DNA of 64,000 bases from assembly GCA_947034885.2 (NCBI GenBank), contig OX344750.2, forward strand, positions 2,294,001 to 2,358,000, in the 5' to 3' direction. Under the pieces are notes generated by a model. It searched no databases, was not told the DNA's origin, and saw only the letters and a program-made list of their open reading frames with translations. Source of the DNA: Thuidium tamariscinum. Lineage: Eukaryota > Streptophyta > Bryopsida > Hypnales > Thuidiaceae. Shown piece by piece: positions 1 to 11,810 of the stretch. How positions within the stretch are numbered: the first letter of the stretch is position 1; every line of letters begins with the position of its first letter. A program made the translations under genes and the position numbers.

Positions 1-722
1 TGACTCTCATCCTCGGAGTCCTCCTCATCCTGGTAATTTTCCGCTTCCGGGTCTGCAATCTCATACTCTATCAATGCAGCCCCTACCTCGTAAGCTTCCA
101 TCTCCTTCTCTCTCAAGAGGTCTAACGAATGATACAGATGAAACAGGAATGGTGAAATGGGAGAGGGTTTAGATTTCCCAATTCCTTTCACCATTCGGTC
201 CATCCGGTCCCTCATAACTAACCCCCAATCTATCTTCCTGTCTCCCGACAGTGCACCAAAGACAGTGTTGGCCACGGTGACCGTAATCCTACTAGGTCTA
301 TCCGGGTTCAAGATCGCCATCATGAACCGCAGTAGCCTCTTGTGTCTAGCAGACACACACTCTGCTACTGTAAAGCCGTCCTTCGGGTTGGTGGGCCTGC
401 GGAACTTCCCTTGGTGGAATTTGTCCGTCCGGGTGCCCGTCGCATCTCCTCCTTGCTCGAAGGCGTACACCTTGCGCCACATCGCTGCACTCCACTCCTT
501 TGGCAGCGCCCGGACCGTCCCTTTCCACTCGTTGGTCTGGCCGGCCAGTAGCTCCTCCACCATCGCCTCATCCTTCAGGTTCCAGGGGTGAGCCATGAAC
601 CCCTCGCAGCCCATTTGCCTGAGGTCTTCCTCCAGCTCCCTCTTGTCTTGTGCGTCAGTTGGCACAACCGGATTCACATTCCGGAAGGCTAGAATCCTTC
701 CTTCCTGCACCTCTTCTGCCAT
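1..722 (-). CDS. Gag-like retroelement protein, 3' end beyond window edge
   Basis: On the minus strand an ORF opens with ATG at 722-720 and stays open to base 1, about 240 codons, so its C-terminus lies outside the window. The protein begins MAEEVQEGRILAFRNVN. It has a tryptophan-containing middle (about residues 50-90) and a basic stretch near KFHQGKFRRP. After a segment ending in ISPFLFHLYHS it turns strongly acidic (DEEDSEDES) at the edge. No zinc knuckle, protease or RT is visible. The style resembles the plant 'putative transposon protein' or gag-like ORFs found next to LTR retroelements; this is recollection of family style, not a database match. The GC-rich, uninterrupted frame contrasts with the decayed elements elsewhere, so this copy may be young. 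A host gene of unknown function is the alternative. Confidence 0.55.
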   Translation of the reverse strand, partial: MAEEVQEGRILAFRNVNPVVPTDAQDKRELEEDLRQMGCEGFMAHPWNLKDEAMVEELLAGQTNEWKGTVRALPKEWSAAMWRKVYAFEQGGDATGTRTDKFHQGKFRRPTNPKDGFTVAECVSARHKRLLRFMMAILNPDRPSRITVTVANTVFGALSGDRKIDWGLVMRDRMDRMVKGIGKSKPSPISPFLFHLYHSLDLLREKEMEAYEVGAALIEYEIADPEAENYQDEEDSEDES

Positions 723-1650
723 CTCTCACTTGACGCCTACACAATCTAGGCGCGGTCCAACTTAACTAAACCTCCCGCGCTCAAGAACCTGTCAGCTAGC
801 GTAGTGCTATTCGCTCAACTATGTACCAGACCGGATTGACAGTTTATCTATCCCTTCTCTCTGTCTGTAGACCGAATACTCTATCTCTGGCCGGAAACCC
901 TTTCTCGAACTGCGTGCAAGAAAGTGGCAGGACCTGGCCCTGCTTCCCTGGTCTTATACTTTTTCCCCCGGCATTAATTACTGACCGTTAGGTTTAAACC
1001 AGTCTGGTCACGTGGGAGAGATCCCGACGATCTCTAGACTCGGTAGCCACTCATTACCTATCCGGTCTCGGTCGCTAGGTGGGCGGAATCCGGGATTTCA
1101 TACGCTGTCCCTTAACGTAGTTTCTGGTTTACGGTCTAGGGTCTTCCGGTTTTCGGTCTTGGTCCCAATTATGTGTAGAAACTAAGAAAAAAAAAAAAAA
1201 ATGGGGATTGAATAGATCCCTCTTCCCGTATTTTGCTTAAGAACCTGCTTAGGTGAATTCTAGGTTGCCACAAAATTTCTAAGGATGAAAATGTGACAAT
1301 GGGTCGAGACTCAATATTATAGACATCTCTGTCTTCTCCACCACAACTCCGGTCGGAATGCGAGGGTGCGAGTCATCTGTGTTGAGTTAGAACATAGTAT
1401 TGGAATGGTTTGCATCCAGGGCTTTGGTTGCAATGATTTGGGAGAGGTAAAATTGTGTGTGTGCAGGGATTGATGCGACTAGCTAGGACGCGTCAGAGTT
1501 CGGGGGAAGTGGAAGTGAGAGCATCTCCGTCAGCTTTGCAGAGCTCCCATGAATTCTCATACCTCACCATGCCAGGTATGAGAATCACGATTGAGGCATT
1601 GGGGCCTTGATCACAATGCCTACCACAGATTTGTTACAATGACGCAATTT
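723..1650. other. Upstream flank of the gag-like ORF, then AT-richer spacer
   Basis: The first roughly 450 bases upstream of the minus-strand ORF are of mixed composition and probably hold its leader or promoter. An oligo-A tract of about 16 bases lies near 1185-1200. A short inverted pair (CTCATACCT / AGGTATGAG) lies near 1556-1583. I could not identify an LTR boundary or primer-binding site, and saw no gene in 1200-1650. Confidence 0.35.
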
Positions 1651-4600
1651 CACTAGAAGAAAACAGCCTTTTTTTGGACACGTCCATTCATGCATGTTGA
1701 TGTTGGGTTAGACATCCTCCATGTCCAAGCGGATGTCCAAATACATCACGTTACAAAAAACATCGGCAAGACATCCAAAAAAACACCGGTCAATGGGGTC
1801 CTGAAAGAGTGCCATGTGGCTGGAAATTTAGCACCACGTAGACATGGGCAGCCAGCTAGGATTTTTTTTCATCCATCCAGATTTTGTTGATGTGGCATCT
1901 GCCACGTCAGCTCATTTGGGGGTCAAAATGGGGTGACGTGGCATGTTCAAATGGTGACGTGGCAGGTTTTTAAAAGCACATTTACTGTCTTTTGAACTTT
2001 TGGGGGGTGTTTTCTATGATGTCTACAAAGACATCTTTATGTCTCAAAAGACATCATTGGAGACATCCATGTGTTTCATATGATGTTCATCTCCGTGCAT
2101 GTGGTGTAGGCAAGGATACAAATATATTGACATATAGTGTCCTGTAAGACTTCAACACTGTACTAACAAATATAATATTTGAGATATACACATTTACGAA
2201 GACATCAATATAGACATTGAAATATCTTGCAATGTCAACTTTGATGGCATCATGAACGTCTATTAAAATATTTAGTACAAATCAAATAAACAAAATAATA
2301 TCACATTGAACATTTGTGTGATTAAATGCACAATTTAGAATGACACTAATATATCTACTAGTCACACATATTCTACATAATGCACATGTATATTATAATG
2401 TCTACTACAACATATGTACCAATGCAAATATAATGTCCAACACAACATGCCATACACAATACATTGCATATAATACACCATACACCATACATTGTACACC
2501 ATATAAATACATCATATATAATATGCTATACATTGTAATCCATATATAATACACCATATATGAAAACTGTGTTGCATGGCTTGAAAAAATATTTATTATA
2601 TGAATATTTTGACAAGAGAAGGCAAGATATTTATACTAATGGGGTGCTAAGAGGAAAGACAAACCATATGGGATTTGCCTAGTGCAACAGGTTGTGAACC
2701 TTGTCTATTTGGACATCTCAAATGACGTCTAAATTGATATTACAAAAAATATCTTCATGTCTTAATTGATGTTTCAATTGACATCTCAGTTGACACCTTA
2801 AAAACAATTTTAAAAGCCTCACATGGCGGCAAAGTGTGCTAACGTGGCACACTATAGGGTGCAAAACATATAAGATAACATCTTGTATTGTCTATTACAT
2901 GTTAGAACTTCTAATGAATGTAATGAAATCTTGGGGGGAGAACTCTCCATTTTTTTAAAACTATATTGTGCAATCAAATGCAAGGTGGTATTAATTAACT
3001 TCTCTTAAATTTAGATAATTTTAAAAAGTAAACTAGCATCATTAAAATGAAATATTTAAAGTTATTTATAAATTTAGGGTAGGTGATAATAGATAGCTTT
3101 ACCTATACCTAATTTGGATTTAAGAAACTAAGGGGCTAGATTCTATGAGTTGGGTTGGATTTCCTAAGATGTAGAGAGAAGTCAAGCTACCAATTTTAGT
3201 GATAGTTGATGACAAGTGACAAGTAATCTACTGATTGGAAAAAAATTCTTCTTCCGAGTGAAATGGTATTGATGTGGGTAACTTTCAATATTAATGCAAA
3301 TATTTAATAGTATAGTACTAATGCAATATTGAATCAATATAGAAGAAGACAAGCATAAATGAAATATTGTAGCTACCATAAATGAATATTGTCCAGTAGC
3401 TTAGTAAACAATACCTCAACTTAGATAATGAAAATTATATGTTTAAGCATTGTAAAATATATTTAATTTGATATTGAAAGTATAATTTTTATGAATAATT
3501 GCAGTAATGTACATTTGTAAAATTGGTGTATAGAAGCAATGAATTTTCGATATTAAAACATACAAATTTTTTAAAAATATTGTCAAACAATTATTCAATT
3601 ATAACACCAAAAGTGTAAAATTATTTAATTTAGGAAAATTTCATTATTATATTGCAATTGTGTGCATTTTAGATTAAAAAAAATTGAAATGATTTTTTTT
3701 GTTGATTCAAAGTCATTGTAGATGACGCTCATTTGACTTCATCTTCCTGCTTTTTAGTATTTTCAATAGTTAGGATTTAAGATTTTGGTCTATTGTATTG
3801 TACAATGACTTCTTATTTTATTTGTTTTTGTAAATGTTTGTGTAATTTCTATGACAAGGGTTCAAAAAGCTATATAGTTAGTGTGAAATTGTGAATTTGA
3901 GGATTTAGGATTTAGGCTTTCAAAATTTTTTTAGACACTTAAATACCATATTTTATTTTTTGTATATTTTCCAAATTTCAAAAGTCAATGAGTGTTTTTG
4001 CAAAAGATATGCCAAAGATATCCAAATTTTCCAACCTACTAAAAAAATTTAGGGAAGTATAACTTTGATTTGGATCCCTAGTTGGAAAAAATATATATTT
4101 TCACTTAAAGACATATTCACATCTTATGTTAAAATTTTATGAACATCCAATCAAATTCACTTCATAGGAACCTATCTAAATTTTCAATTATTTGTTCAAT
4201 GAACAATTGACTTTTAAAAGTTGAAAACTACCACTTTGTCAATAGCACTTAAATTGAATTGATTGTTGTTGGTTTCATGGTATAAATCTTGTACATATAT
4301 GTAGTAGAAGGAAAAAATTTCAATTTTAAATGTAACATAGCCCTATTTGAAAACCTACAAGAATGAATTTACAAAAGTTATAGGGTATTGAAAATATGCC
4401 CTTTGTAGCTTTTTATGTAAAAATATAGTAATCTTAAATACAAGAATTAAGGTAAATAGCCACACATAAAATACCTTTGAAAATACTCTATAGAAACAAG
4501 CTTTCTTATTATATTACTTCTATATTGCAATGCTTTTGAAACATCTTCTGTTATCCTACTTCATCCGCTTCACTTGTTGTACATCATGTGACATGTTTGA

Positions 4601-5605
4601 ACCCTATAAAAACGTCATTGTTGTCATAGAAAATAGAAGACTTCAAACTATGAACATCTTGATCCAATCCTTGTTGCAATGAAAGAATTTCTCCAAACTC
4701 CTAAATGCTAGATAGAACATTAGTGTCCCTTGACCACTTTATAAAATCTTATGGCATAGGATGTTAAGGATGAACTTTGGACATGGTCTTTTATGTTTAT
4801 ATATAGTAATTTTTCTTGAGTTTAATGAAGAATACATGAAACTTCAAATAGTAGGAGTTAACTTTTGTACAACGCTAAACACCTCTGAACTCTAGAATAT
4901 GTTACCTAAAACGTCCAAAAATTCCCATAAATGTCACAAAGTCCATCCTATCGTCTCATAAGAGTATTGGAACGCATTAAAGTCACACTCAACGTCTACA
5001 TGAACATGACACTCTTACAAGGTGCCTTATGAGACTTATAAATGTCTCAGAGGACATCTACTATGACTTAATTAAGTCTTTTCCAACGTCTAAGAGAACA
5101 TCAAATTTGTGTAGTACCTGAAAGTAGTGACGTGGCAATCTGCCACGTCAGATTATAGCATCTGCCATGTCATGAATATTTGATGTCAGATGTGACGTCA
5201 ACAGCCACGTCATCATTTTTTCCCCCGGAATTTTTTCTGTCACTACCCATTTCGTTTTTTCTTACTTGGGTAGCATTTTTATTTTGAATCAAATTAATTC
5301 TTATAAAATTATCCAAAGTCAAAATGGGTCAATGAAGCTGACGTGGCAATGAATGTTTCTATAGACATCGATTCCAACGTCACCCTGATTTCAATTAACA
5401 CTAGCAAAAAGTCGATGTCAATGAAAGCACATCTTGTTTTTCACTAGAATTTTACACCTTCGTCTCCAACATACAAAAAAATCTACTATAGACATTGAAA
5501 TGTACATTGTGACATCCAGACATCTGTCTAGACATGTAGATGTTCACCTCTGGACATGAGTATGTCAAGGCTAGACATTAAAAAAAAAACGGTTTTCTTC
5601 TAGTG
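1651..5605. mobile_element. Non-autonomous CACTA (En/Spm-type) DNA element, ~3.95 kb
   Basis: The left end reads CACTAGAAGAAAAC at 1651 and the right end GTTTTCTTCTAGTG finishing at 5605, an inverted match. Both ends are flanked by TTT (1648-1650 and 5606-5608), the 3-bp target duplication known for CACTA elements. Subterminal regions (about 1675-2130 and 4920-5580) are crowded with GACATC/GATGTC and TGCCACGTCA-type motifs in both orientations, as expected of transposase-binding subterminal repeats. The interior is AT-rich and holds no recognisable transposase, so the copy would depend on a TNPD-type transposase in trans. Confidence 0.85.
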
Positions 5606-5858
5606 TTTGGAGCAGATTCAATTCCAGAAACTTTGACAAGTTGTGTAAATTGGTGGTGTCGGATGTTCGGCTAATCTCTTCAGTTAATTAGTCTGCAAAA
5701 CGTGCTTTGAAAAAGTCTGCAACTATAGCTCGACAGTAACGGTGGACCTCGAGAATTCGAAAAGATCTTGTTCAACGAAAACAGGAATGATCAATGCTTG
5801 CAGACAGACAGTGAAAGACCTTGATTTAGAGAATATTTAGAACTGAAGTGGCGAAAAC

Positions 5859-6808
5859 GTTGTTCTCTGGAAAAACACCTATCACTGCGCACTAGAAGGC
5901 CCTATCTTTGCGCATGTATAGGCTTCATCCCCTGGCTCTCATTGATCCTCCACTTTTTCATTCTAGTGTCTTCTCCTTCGCGCCTGGGGTATGTTTCAAA
6001 CGTTCGGGAGTTTGGCCGGGGGCGTCCCGCCTTGCTCGCTGGTGCCTCTTACAGTACTTTGTTTTTGTCTTTTTTTTCTTCTCTGTGTTCTTTTGTCACT
6101 TGTCCCTCCAGGCCGCACTCTTGTTTCTTTCTTTTCTTGCAGTTCAGGAGCGCCATTCCCGAGATGTTGCTTGTAGACCTAGCCACCTGCTCACATCATT
6201 CTAAACAAGAATTTTCAAACTCACAGCAGCAGGTCTTGAGCATTGGCGATTGGAAAGGGTGGGCTCGTGTGCGACATTTGGTTTTGGCAGATGAGATGTG
6301 GTAACAATCTTGTATGTTGGAGTCAAGAGGTCAAGGGTTGCACATGCCTTTCTTGTTTTTATCACGTTTCACCTTGATTTTCAACATTTTTCAAATTTTG
6401 TGTGTTATTGTGAGATAAGATTGTCACATTGAGAGATAAAATTTCATTCCTATAGTTTAATGTTTGTTTCCATCAAACAGTAATGTATATAGAAAAGATG
6501 CAGTGTATTGAGATTGAAAGCGATCTGATTAGCCCTCTCTGTACTTTAAAAACATTTAGCGAGGACCTCTCCGACAAATGGAGGGAGCTTTAACAAGTGA
6601 AGTGGCATGCAATTGAATGAGACCCTGTGCAAGCGGTGCAACAAAAATAAAAAACTAGACGGTACAGTTTTTGTAACAGACAGGGGTGATTGGAGATTTG
6701 TGGAGACTTTTCAAGGAAGTGTTTTCAGAATTTGGCGTCTGAAACTTGACTGGGGCGTGAATTTAGGAATTGTATTTTGTGTGTTGTTCTCTGGAAAAAC
6801 ACCTATCA
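5859..6808. repeat. Pair of identical 26-bp direct repeats, 924 bp apart
   Basis: The stretch beginning GTTGTTCTCTGGAAAAACAC and ending CTATCA occurs at 5859-5884 and again at 6783-6808 with no mismatch. Flanking sequence is not obviously related, so these are not plain LTRs. Confidence 0.7.
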
Positions 6809-6919
6809 TTGTGTCTGGTTTGAGTGTAGAATTGACAAAACAGGAGTGCTTGGAATTTGAAAATGTTGCTGCCATGAGAGATGATTGACATGGCTTCTTG
6901 CGGGATGGCTTGTTGTAGG

Positions 6920-7065
6920 AAGATTTTAGTTTTCTTTGTAGATTTAGATTTGTTCTTTGATTTTAGATTTTTTTTCCTTAGATTTTTGTTTCCTTAATAG
7001 ATTTAGATTTGTTATTAGATTTTAGATTTTTTTTCATAGATTTGGAATTTTCATAGATTTAGACT
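6920..7065. repeat. AT-rich minisatellite, TAGATTTAGATTTGTT-like units
   Basis: Irregular reiterations of TTTAGATTT / GATTTTAGATTTTTTT run through this interval. It is low-complexity sequence without coding potential. Confidence 0.6.
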
Positions 7066-8819
7066 TCATCATATGTACACTCGGACTTCTTGTAAGAAAT
7101 AAAATTTCTTGGTGATTTTGGCTCTAAAATGTATAAATTTTTACAAAGTAGAATGTCTCCTATAGAAGATTTTGTTTCTAGTTTGAGTTGTCTTTTAAGA
7201 ATGCTGAAAAGACATGCCAAATTCATTAAATTGACCTTTCATCAAGGTATTTTAATGCAAGTCCTAGACACATGATTTTAAGCAAATTTTACTTAAAGTA
7301 CATGACCTTTCAATATGCATTTTTTGACTTAAAATCTCACTTAAAACACCCCTTTCTCTTGTAGTGAATGATTCATAACTAGCCAACTAGGACAACTCTT
7401 AGAGAATTGCCAAAAATTAATAGGAAAATTTGTATTTAGATCTTGATCTAATACTTTAAATTATTGAATGACAACATGACAAATCATACTTTAATAGTAT
7501 AAATTATTGATAATTGAAAAAAAATTGAAAAAAATCTTAATTGAATCTTCATCAATTATTTTTTATTTTTAGATCAACATAACAAAACATTCAAAGTTAG
7601 GAGGACCTTTTGAAGATTGCTAATTATAATGGTATGAGGAAGTTTGTAGTTTTATTTCCACTTTTTACTTTATTTATATAATCAAAATGACAAAGAATTC
7701 ATAATTATTAGGAAGTCTTGAAGAATCCCAAGAAATATATAGACAGGTTTGTATTTAGATTTTCACCATTTGATTTCAATACTAAATCAAGATGATAAAT
7801 AATACTTCAAATGGAATGATTTTTTTAAGGATTCTAAAAGTAAATTATAGTCATCTCTTATTTAAATCCCCACCCCTCACTTCTTATTTATAAAATTTAA
7901 ATAAAATATAATTCATAGCTACATGAACTAATGAAGACTTAGGTTATTTCAAAAAATAAATGGAATGTTTTTACTTAAATTTTTAACCTTTTTTTTTATA
8001 ATTTGTAGGTAGCAAGATGGTTTTATTTGGTTTGATGGAATTCAAATTTTTTCTCAATTGCTCTTCTAAAATTTGCATGAAATTTTTGTAAGAGTAGGTG
8101 TTGAAAATTATTAAAAAAATAAGTATGCTCTTATTTCTCTCTTTGTCTATTATTAATTTTTTAAATCAATGTAAATATGACAACTAATACATAAAAAGAA
8201 TGGTTCTCTTAAAATCACAAAAATTAAATAGAGAAGTTTTATATTAATCTTGACCCATTATATTTAGTTTTAGATGACATCACAGACAAATAAGTTATGA
8301 TTAGTACAACAAAAAAAAAATTGCAAAATTTACAAGAAAAATTTCTTACCTAATTAACCAACCTTTTGTATTTATACATCCATAGTAGCAAATCAATTAT
8401 GATTTGAAAGAGTTTTTGAGAGCTACAACAAATAAATAGAATTTTTTTAAAATTAAATTCTAATCCAAACTTTTGTTTTATAAAATTTATGGGACAAACT
8501 ACATACAATTTGGATGATTATTTGAAAATTTGAAAATAAACAAATCCTAATTTGAATCCTTATATACATTAACTTTGAAGGAGATTTGCCTTTTTATCTA
8601 CTTTGGATTGCTCCTTCTAGGAGAAAAGGCCTTCAAAAGAATTATCTTCTTCTACTAATTCTAGTCCTTTTTTAGCTGATAAATGACCTTCTAAGCACAA
8701 GTTCTTTTCTATGCATGGTTGCCTCCCACCATCCATAATCACCTCATCCACATATGTCTTTTGCATGAAAAAATAATCCTTCCATACGAAGTTTTTAATC
8801 TCATATATATTCATTCACC

Positions 8820-9760
8820 ACCTATGGTTTTTTCATCTCGACATGCCCCTTCAGGGAGAGAAAACATCCATCAAGTTCAAAGCTCATTTCTCCTACAAGT
8901 GGTTGCCCCTTGAGAATGAAACTTGTTTTTTTGAAGCAATCAAGCAGAAACAACTTTCCATTAGCTCCAATTGCCCTACACGAGGTCGCTTCACCCGCAG
9001 TCGCCTTACACGCGATCACCCTTTGAGAGTGAAACTTGTGTTTTAAAGTAATAAAATGGAAACCACTTTCCATCACATGTGGTCACCTTATTTGAGGTTG
9101 CCTTACCCACGATTGCCCCACCTGCAATTGCCCCTTGAGTGAAACTTGTGTTTTGAAGCGATCAAGTGGAAACAACTTTCTATCAACTGTGGTCGCTTCA
9201 CCCTTGGTTGCCTTACGTGCACTCGCCCTTTCAGAGTGAAACTTGTGTTTTAAAGTGATCAAGTGGAAATCACTTTCCATCACCTGTAGTCGCCTTACTT
9301 ACGATCACCTTACCCGTGATCGCCCCACCCGCGGTTGCCACTTGAGTAAAACTTGTATTTTGAAGCGATGAAGCAAAAAAGACTTTCCATCAGCCGTGGT
9401 TGCTTTACACGCGGTTGCCCCTTGAGAGTAAAACTTTTGTTCTGAAGCAATGAAGCAAAAAAAACTTTCTATTAGCTGCAGTCGCTTCACCCGTGGTTGC
9501 CTCACCCGCGGTTGCCCCTTAAGAGTGAAATTTGTGTTTTTAAGCAATCAAGTGGTTTAGATTTTTGATCACTCGTGGTCGCTCTATGCAAAGTTGCCCC
9601 ACCCAAGGTTGCCCCACCCAAGTCGCCTTTTGGCCATCCAAACTCATTCTCTGTAATTTGGTTCTTGTAATGTTGTCTTATCCAACCCGCGGTCGCCTCT
9701 TGGACAAACGCATGTGCCCTTTGAACACTTGTGGTCACCTTTAGGCACGTGCGTGTGCCC
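8820..9760. repeat. Degenerate higher-order tandem array (~80-110 bp units)
   Basis: The phrase GTGAAACTTGTGTTTTGAAG, with variants, recurs about seven times (near 8918, 9029, 9138, 9237, 9346, 9428 and 9526), spaced roughly 80-110 bp. Between these anchors lie shorter 12-15 bp units resembling CACCCGCGGTTGCC and GGTCGCCTTAC, whose number varies and explains the uneven spacing. The minus strand carries four consecutive open stretches (8822-9076, 9083-9283, 9305-9547, 9502-9762) that encode degenerate repeated peptides (LDRFKTQVSLKGQ-like). These probably reflect the repeat itself rather than a protein. The GC-rich units stand out from the AT-rich surroundings. Confidence 0.75.
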
Positions 9761-9762
9761 AA

Positions 9763-10769
9763 GCTGGTTTATTTCAAGTTTCAATTTGGGATTCTCTTGT
9801 CTATGCAGTTGCACTACTATGACAGCTCACAAAAAAGCTTGATAGTATGTCATTTAATGAGCATCACAAAATTAGATTTGGAAAGATTTTGCATTTTACA
9901 ACAATGTTTAGTAATCTTGTATTAAATGCTACATGTGAATTAATAACAATAGTGTGTCAATTATAAATTAGTAATTGGTGTGATTAAAAAAGTCTTTGCA
10001 AATCCTAAACCCTACATACCCTAAACCCTACAAACCCTAAACCTTGAAATTCAAAAATCATTTTTGTATACAATACTAAAATCTACAAATTCTAAATGGA
10101 GGTCTTTGGAAGATCATGTTTTATTTCAAGAGATGTCCAAAAATATTAGATAATGACAATGTCCTTTAGTAAAAAAATTGAGAGGAGCATGAAAATGAAG
10201 GAAGTTTAGGGGTCATGGAGGGAAATTTAGGAAATTCATTTTTATTTTTATTTTTTTAGAAATCTCTTTAGTCTAATAATTGTTTTGGTCATAAATTCAT
10301 ATTCCATTTTGCTTGTTTATTTTCAAACTAAAAAGAAGAATGAAGACATTGGTCTTAGAACTTCTTCTTCCCATTTTGTTAACTTTTAAGTAAAATCATT
10401 TTACCATGATTTAATTTAGAATGTAAAATTTAAAAAATGCACAAATAGTATTGTAAAAGAAAATTTATGAAACCCCTTTACTTTCTCTCTTTTGAAGATC
10501 TTTTTACTAACCATCTTGGTCATGCACTACATAGTGCTCTATTTTGTTCTAAAACTAAAATCAAGAGCAATGACATGGGCACTATTATTTATTAATTTTG
10601 TATTATGTACTTCAAAATAAAATCCATTGTGACATGCTCATAATGTAGAATGAAAAGTAAAGTGCAAAGGTAGTCTTTGGGGGGAATTTTAGGAAACTTT
10701 TTTCTATCTTAAAGGAAAATTTTTCTCTACTAATTATCATTTTCATGTATCTTTTAGATTCAAGAACTC
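9763..10769. other. AT-rich intergenic, no gene seen
   Basis: No coding or RNA gene is visible. The interval contains the telomere-like tract listed separately. Confidence 0.5.
9998..10056. repeat. Interstitial telomere-like AAACCCT repeats
   Basis: Four to five imperfect copies of the plant-type telomere heptamer (CCTAAACCCTACATACCCTA, then further CCTAAACC units) lie in an otherwise AT-rich stretch. The array is too short and degenerate to be a telomere. Confidence 0.6.
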
Positions 10770-11136
10770 CATACCTACCCGCTAACTAAAATTCCTCATA
10801 ACTTTTGACTCCTTAATCCAAATGGAATGATTCAAAGCTTCCTATGTCTGTAAAAGCCTAAGGAATAAATTTGAAACTTTACTTTTGAAAAAAAAGTTTT
10901 TTTGAAAAAGTTTTTTGAGCTGCCCGGACTGCCCCAAGTTCAAACAAACAACATATCATGCCATAACTTCTTAACCTTGTAATCAAAAGTTATGAAAATT
11001 GTTGGGCCTTGAAGCTATTCCTAGGACACATGTTGTGTCAAAATTTCAAAGGAAAAAAATTAAAAACTCCATTCGTGGTGAGTTGCCCAAAATTGCTATG
11101 TTGCCAAAAAACGCAATTTGGTCCTTTAGGGGTTAA
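10770..11136. mobile_element. Right-half remnant of a TTAA-flanked palindromic element
   Basis: This stretch matches the right arm of the complete element at 60782-61427: CTCATAACTTTTGACTCCTT, the GCTGCCCGGACTGCCC region, and ATGTTGCCAAAAAACGCAAT, ending TTTAGGGG followed by TTAA at 11133-11136. I found no matching left arm ending in CCCCTAA upstream, so the copy appears truncated. Confidence 0.7.
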
Positions 11137-11535
11137 AAGTTATTGAATACCTTGATATAGTGTGGTGGCCAAGATGTGGTAAAACAAAGATATTGCGTTA
11201 TATTAGTTTGTTTTGTTAATTTTATATTAGTTTTTGTTTTGTGTATTTTTATGCTCAATAGTCTTATCAATAGTATATGAGCTTTGTAATTTATTTGATT
11301 TGGAATAGATTATATTTAGATTAAGCTTTTAATATTTCAAATTATTTAGGGTGTGATGTTTACACTTGGTTTTGTAATAGCATCACATATTAGAAGTTAG
11401 CAAGAGTTTGCTAGTGTGTTCCAAAATTTCATGGTTTGGATAGCTTGCATTCAAAAGCACATGTTATAGTCATAAAATGTGGTTCGTGGTTTCATTGTCA
11501 TTGGGTGACTGTGCACAAGGAAGTTGAAAGACATA

Positions 11536-11688
11536 CACTACAAAAAAACAAGGGATTAAATGACTCATCCATAGAATCATTGTGGACAACAATAGTTACA
11601 AAACTATCATTTTGTAGTCATTTTGCAGTCATTATTGTCCACAATGACTCTATGGACAAGTCATTTATTCCCTTGTTTTTTTGTAGTG
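11536..11688. mobile_element. 153-bp CACTA-type MITE
   Basis: The ends are CACTACAAAAAAACAAGGGA and its reverse complement (with small changes) finishing at 11688. The inverted arms extend about 57 bp, nearly to the centre. ATA flanks both sides (11533-11535 and 11689-11691), a 3-bp target duplication as CACTA elements make. There is no coding capacity. Confidence 0.88.
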
Positions 11689-11810
11689 ATAATTAAGTAG
11701 ACTCATTTGCAAATGAATAGCTGTGTGTAATATATGAAGTTCGATGGTGTGGATGTCATACATGTTAAAGTAGAAAAACTTACAATTGGTCACTTAAGAA
11801 TTCTGGTGTA

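Larger units (their letters stand above)
5606..8600. other. Intergenic, AT-rich; small ORFs of doubtful status
   Basis: Two short plus-strand ORFs (5908-6204 and 6607-6888) show no recognisable domain. The first is rich in Phe/Leu/Ser because it overlaps pyrimidine tracts. The second (93 codons, starting MQLNETLCKRC) has mixed composition but no support beyond being open. From about 6900 onward I see only AT-rich sequence with no gene. Confidence 0.4.
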
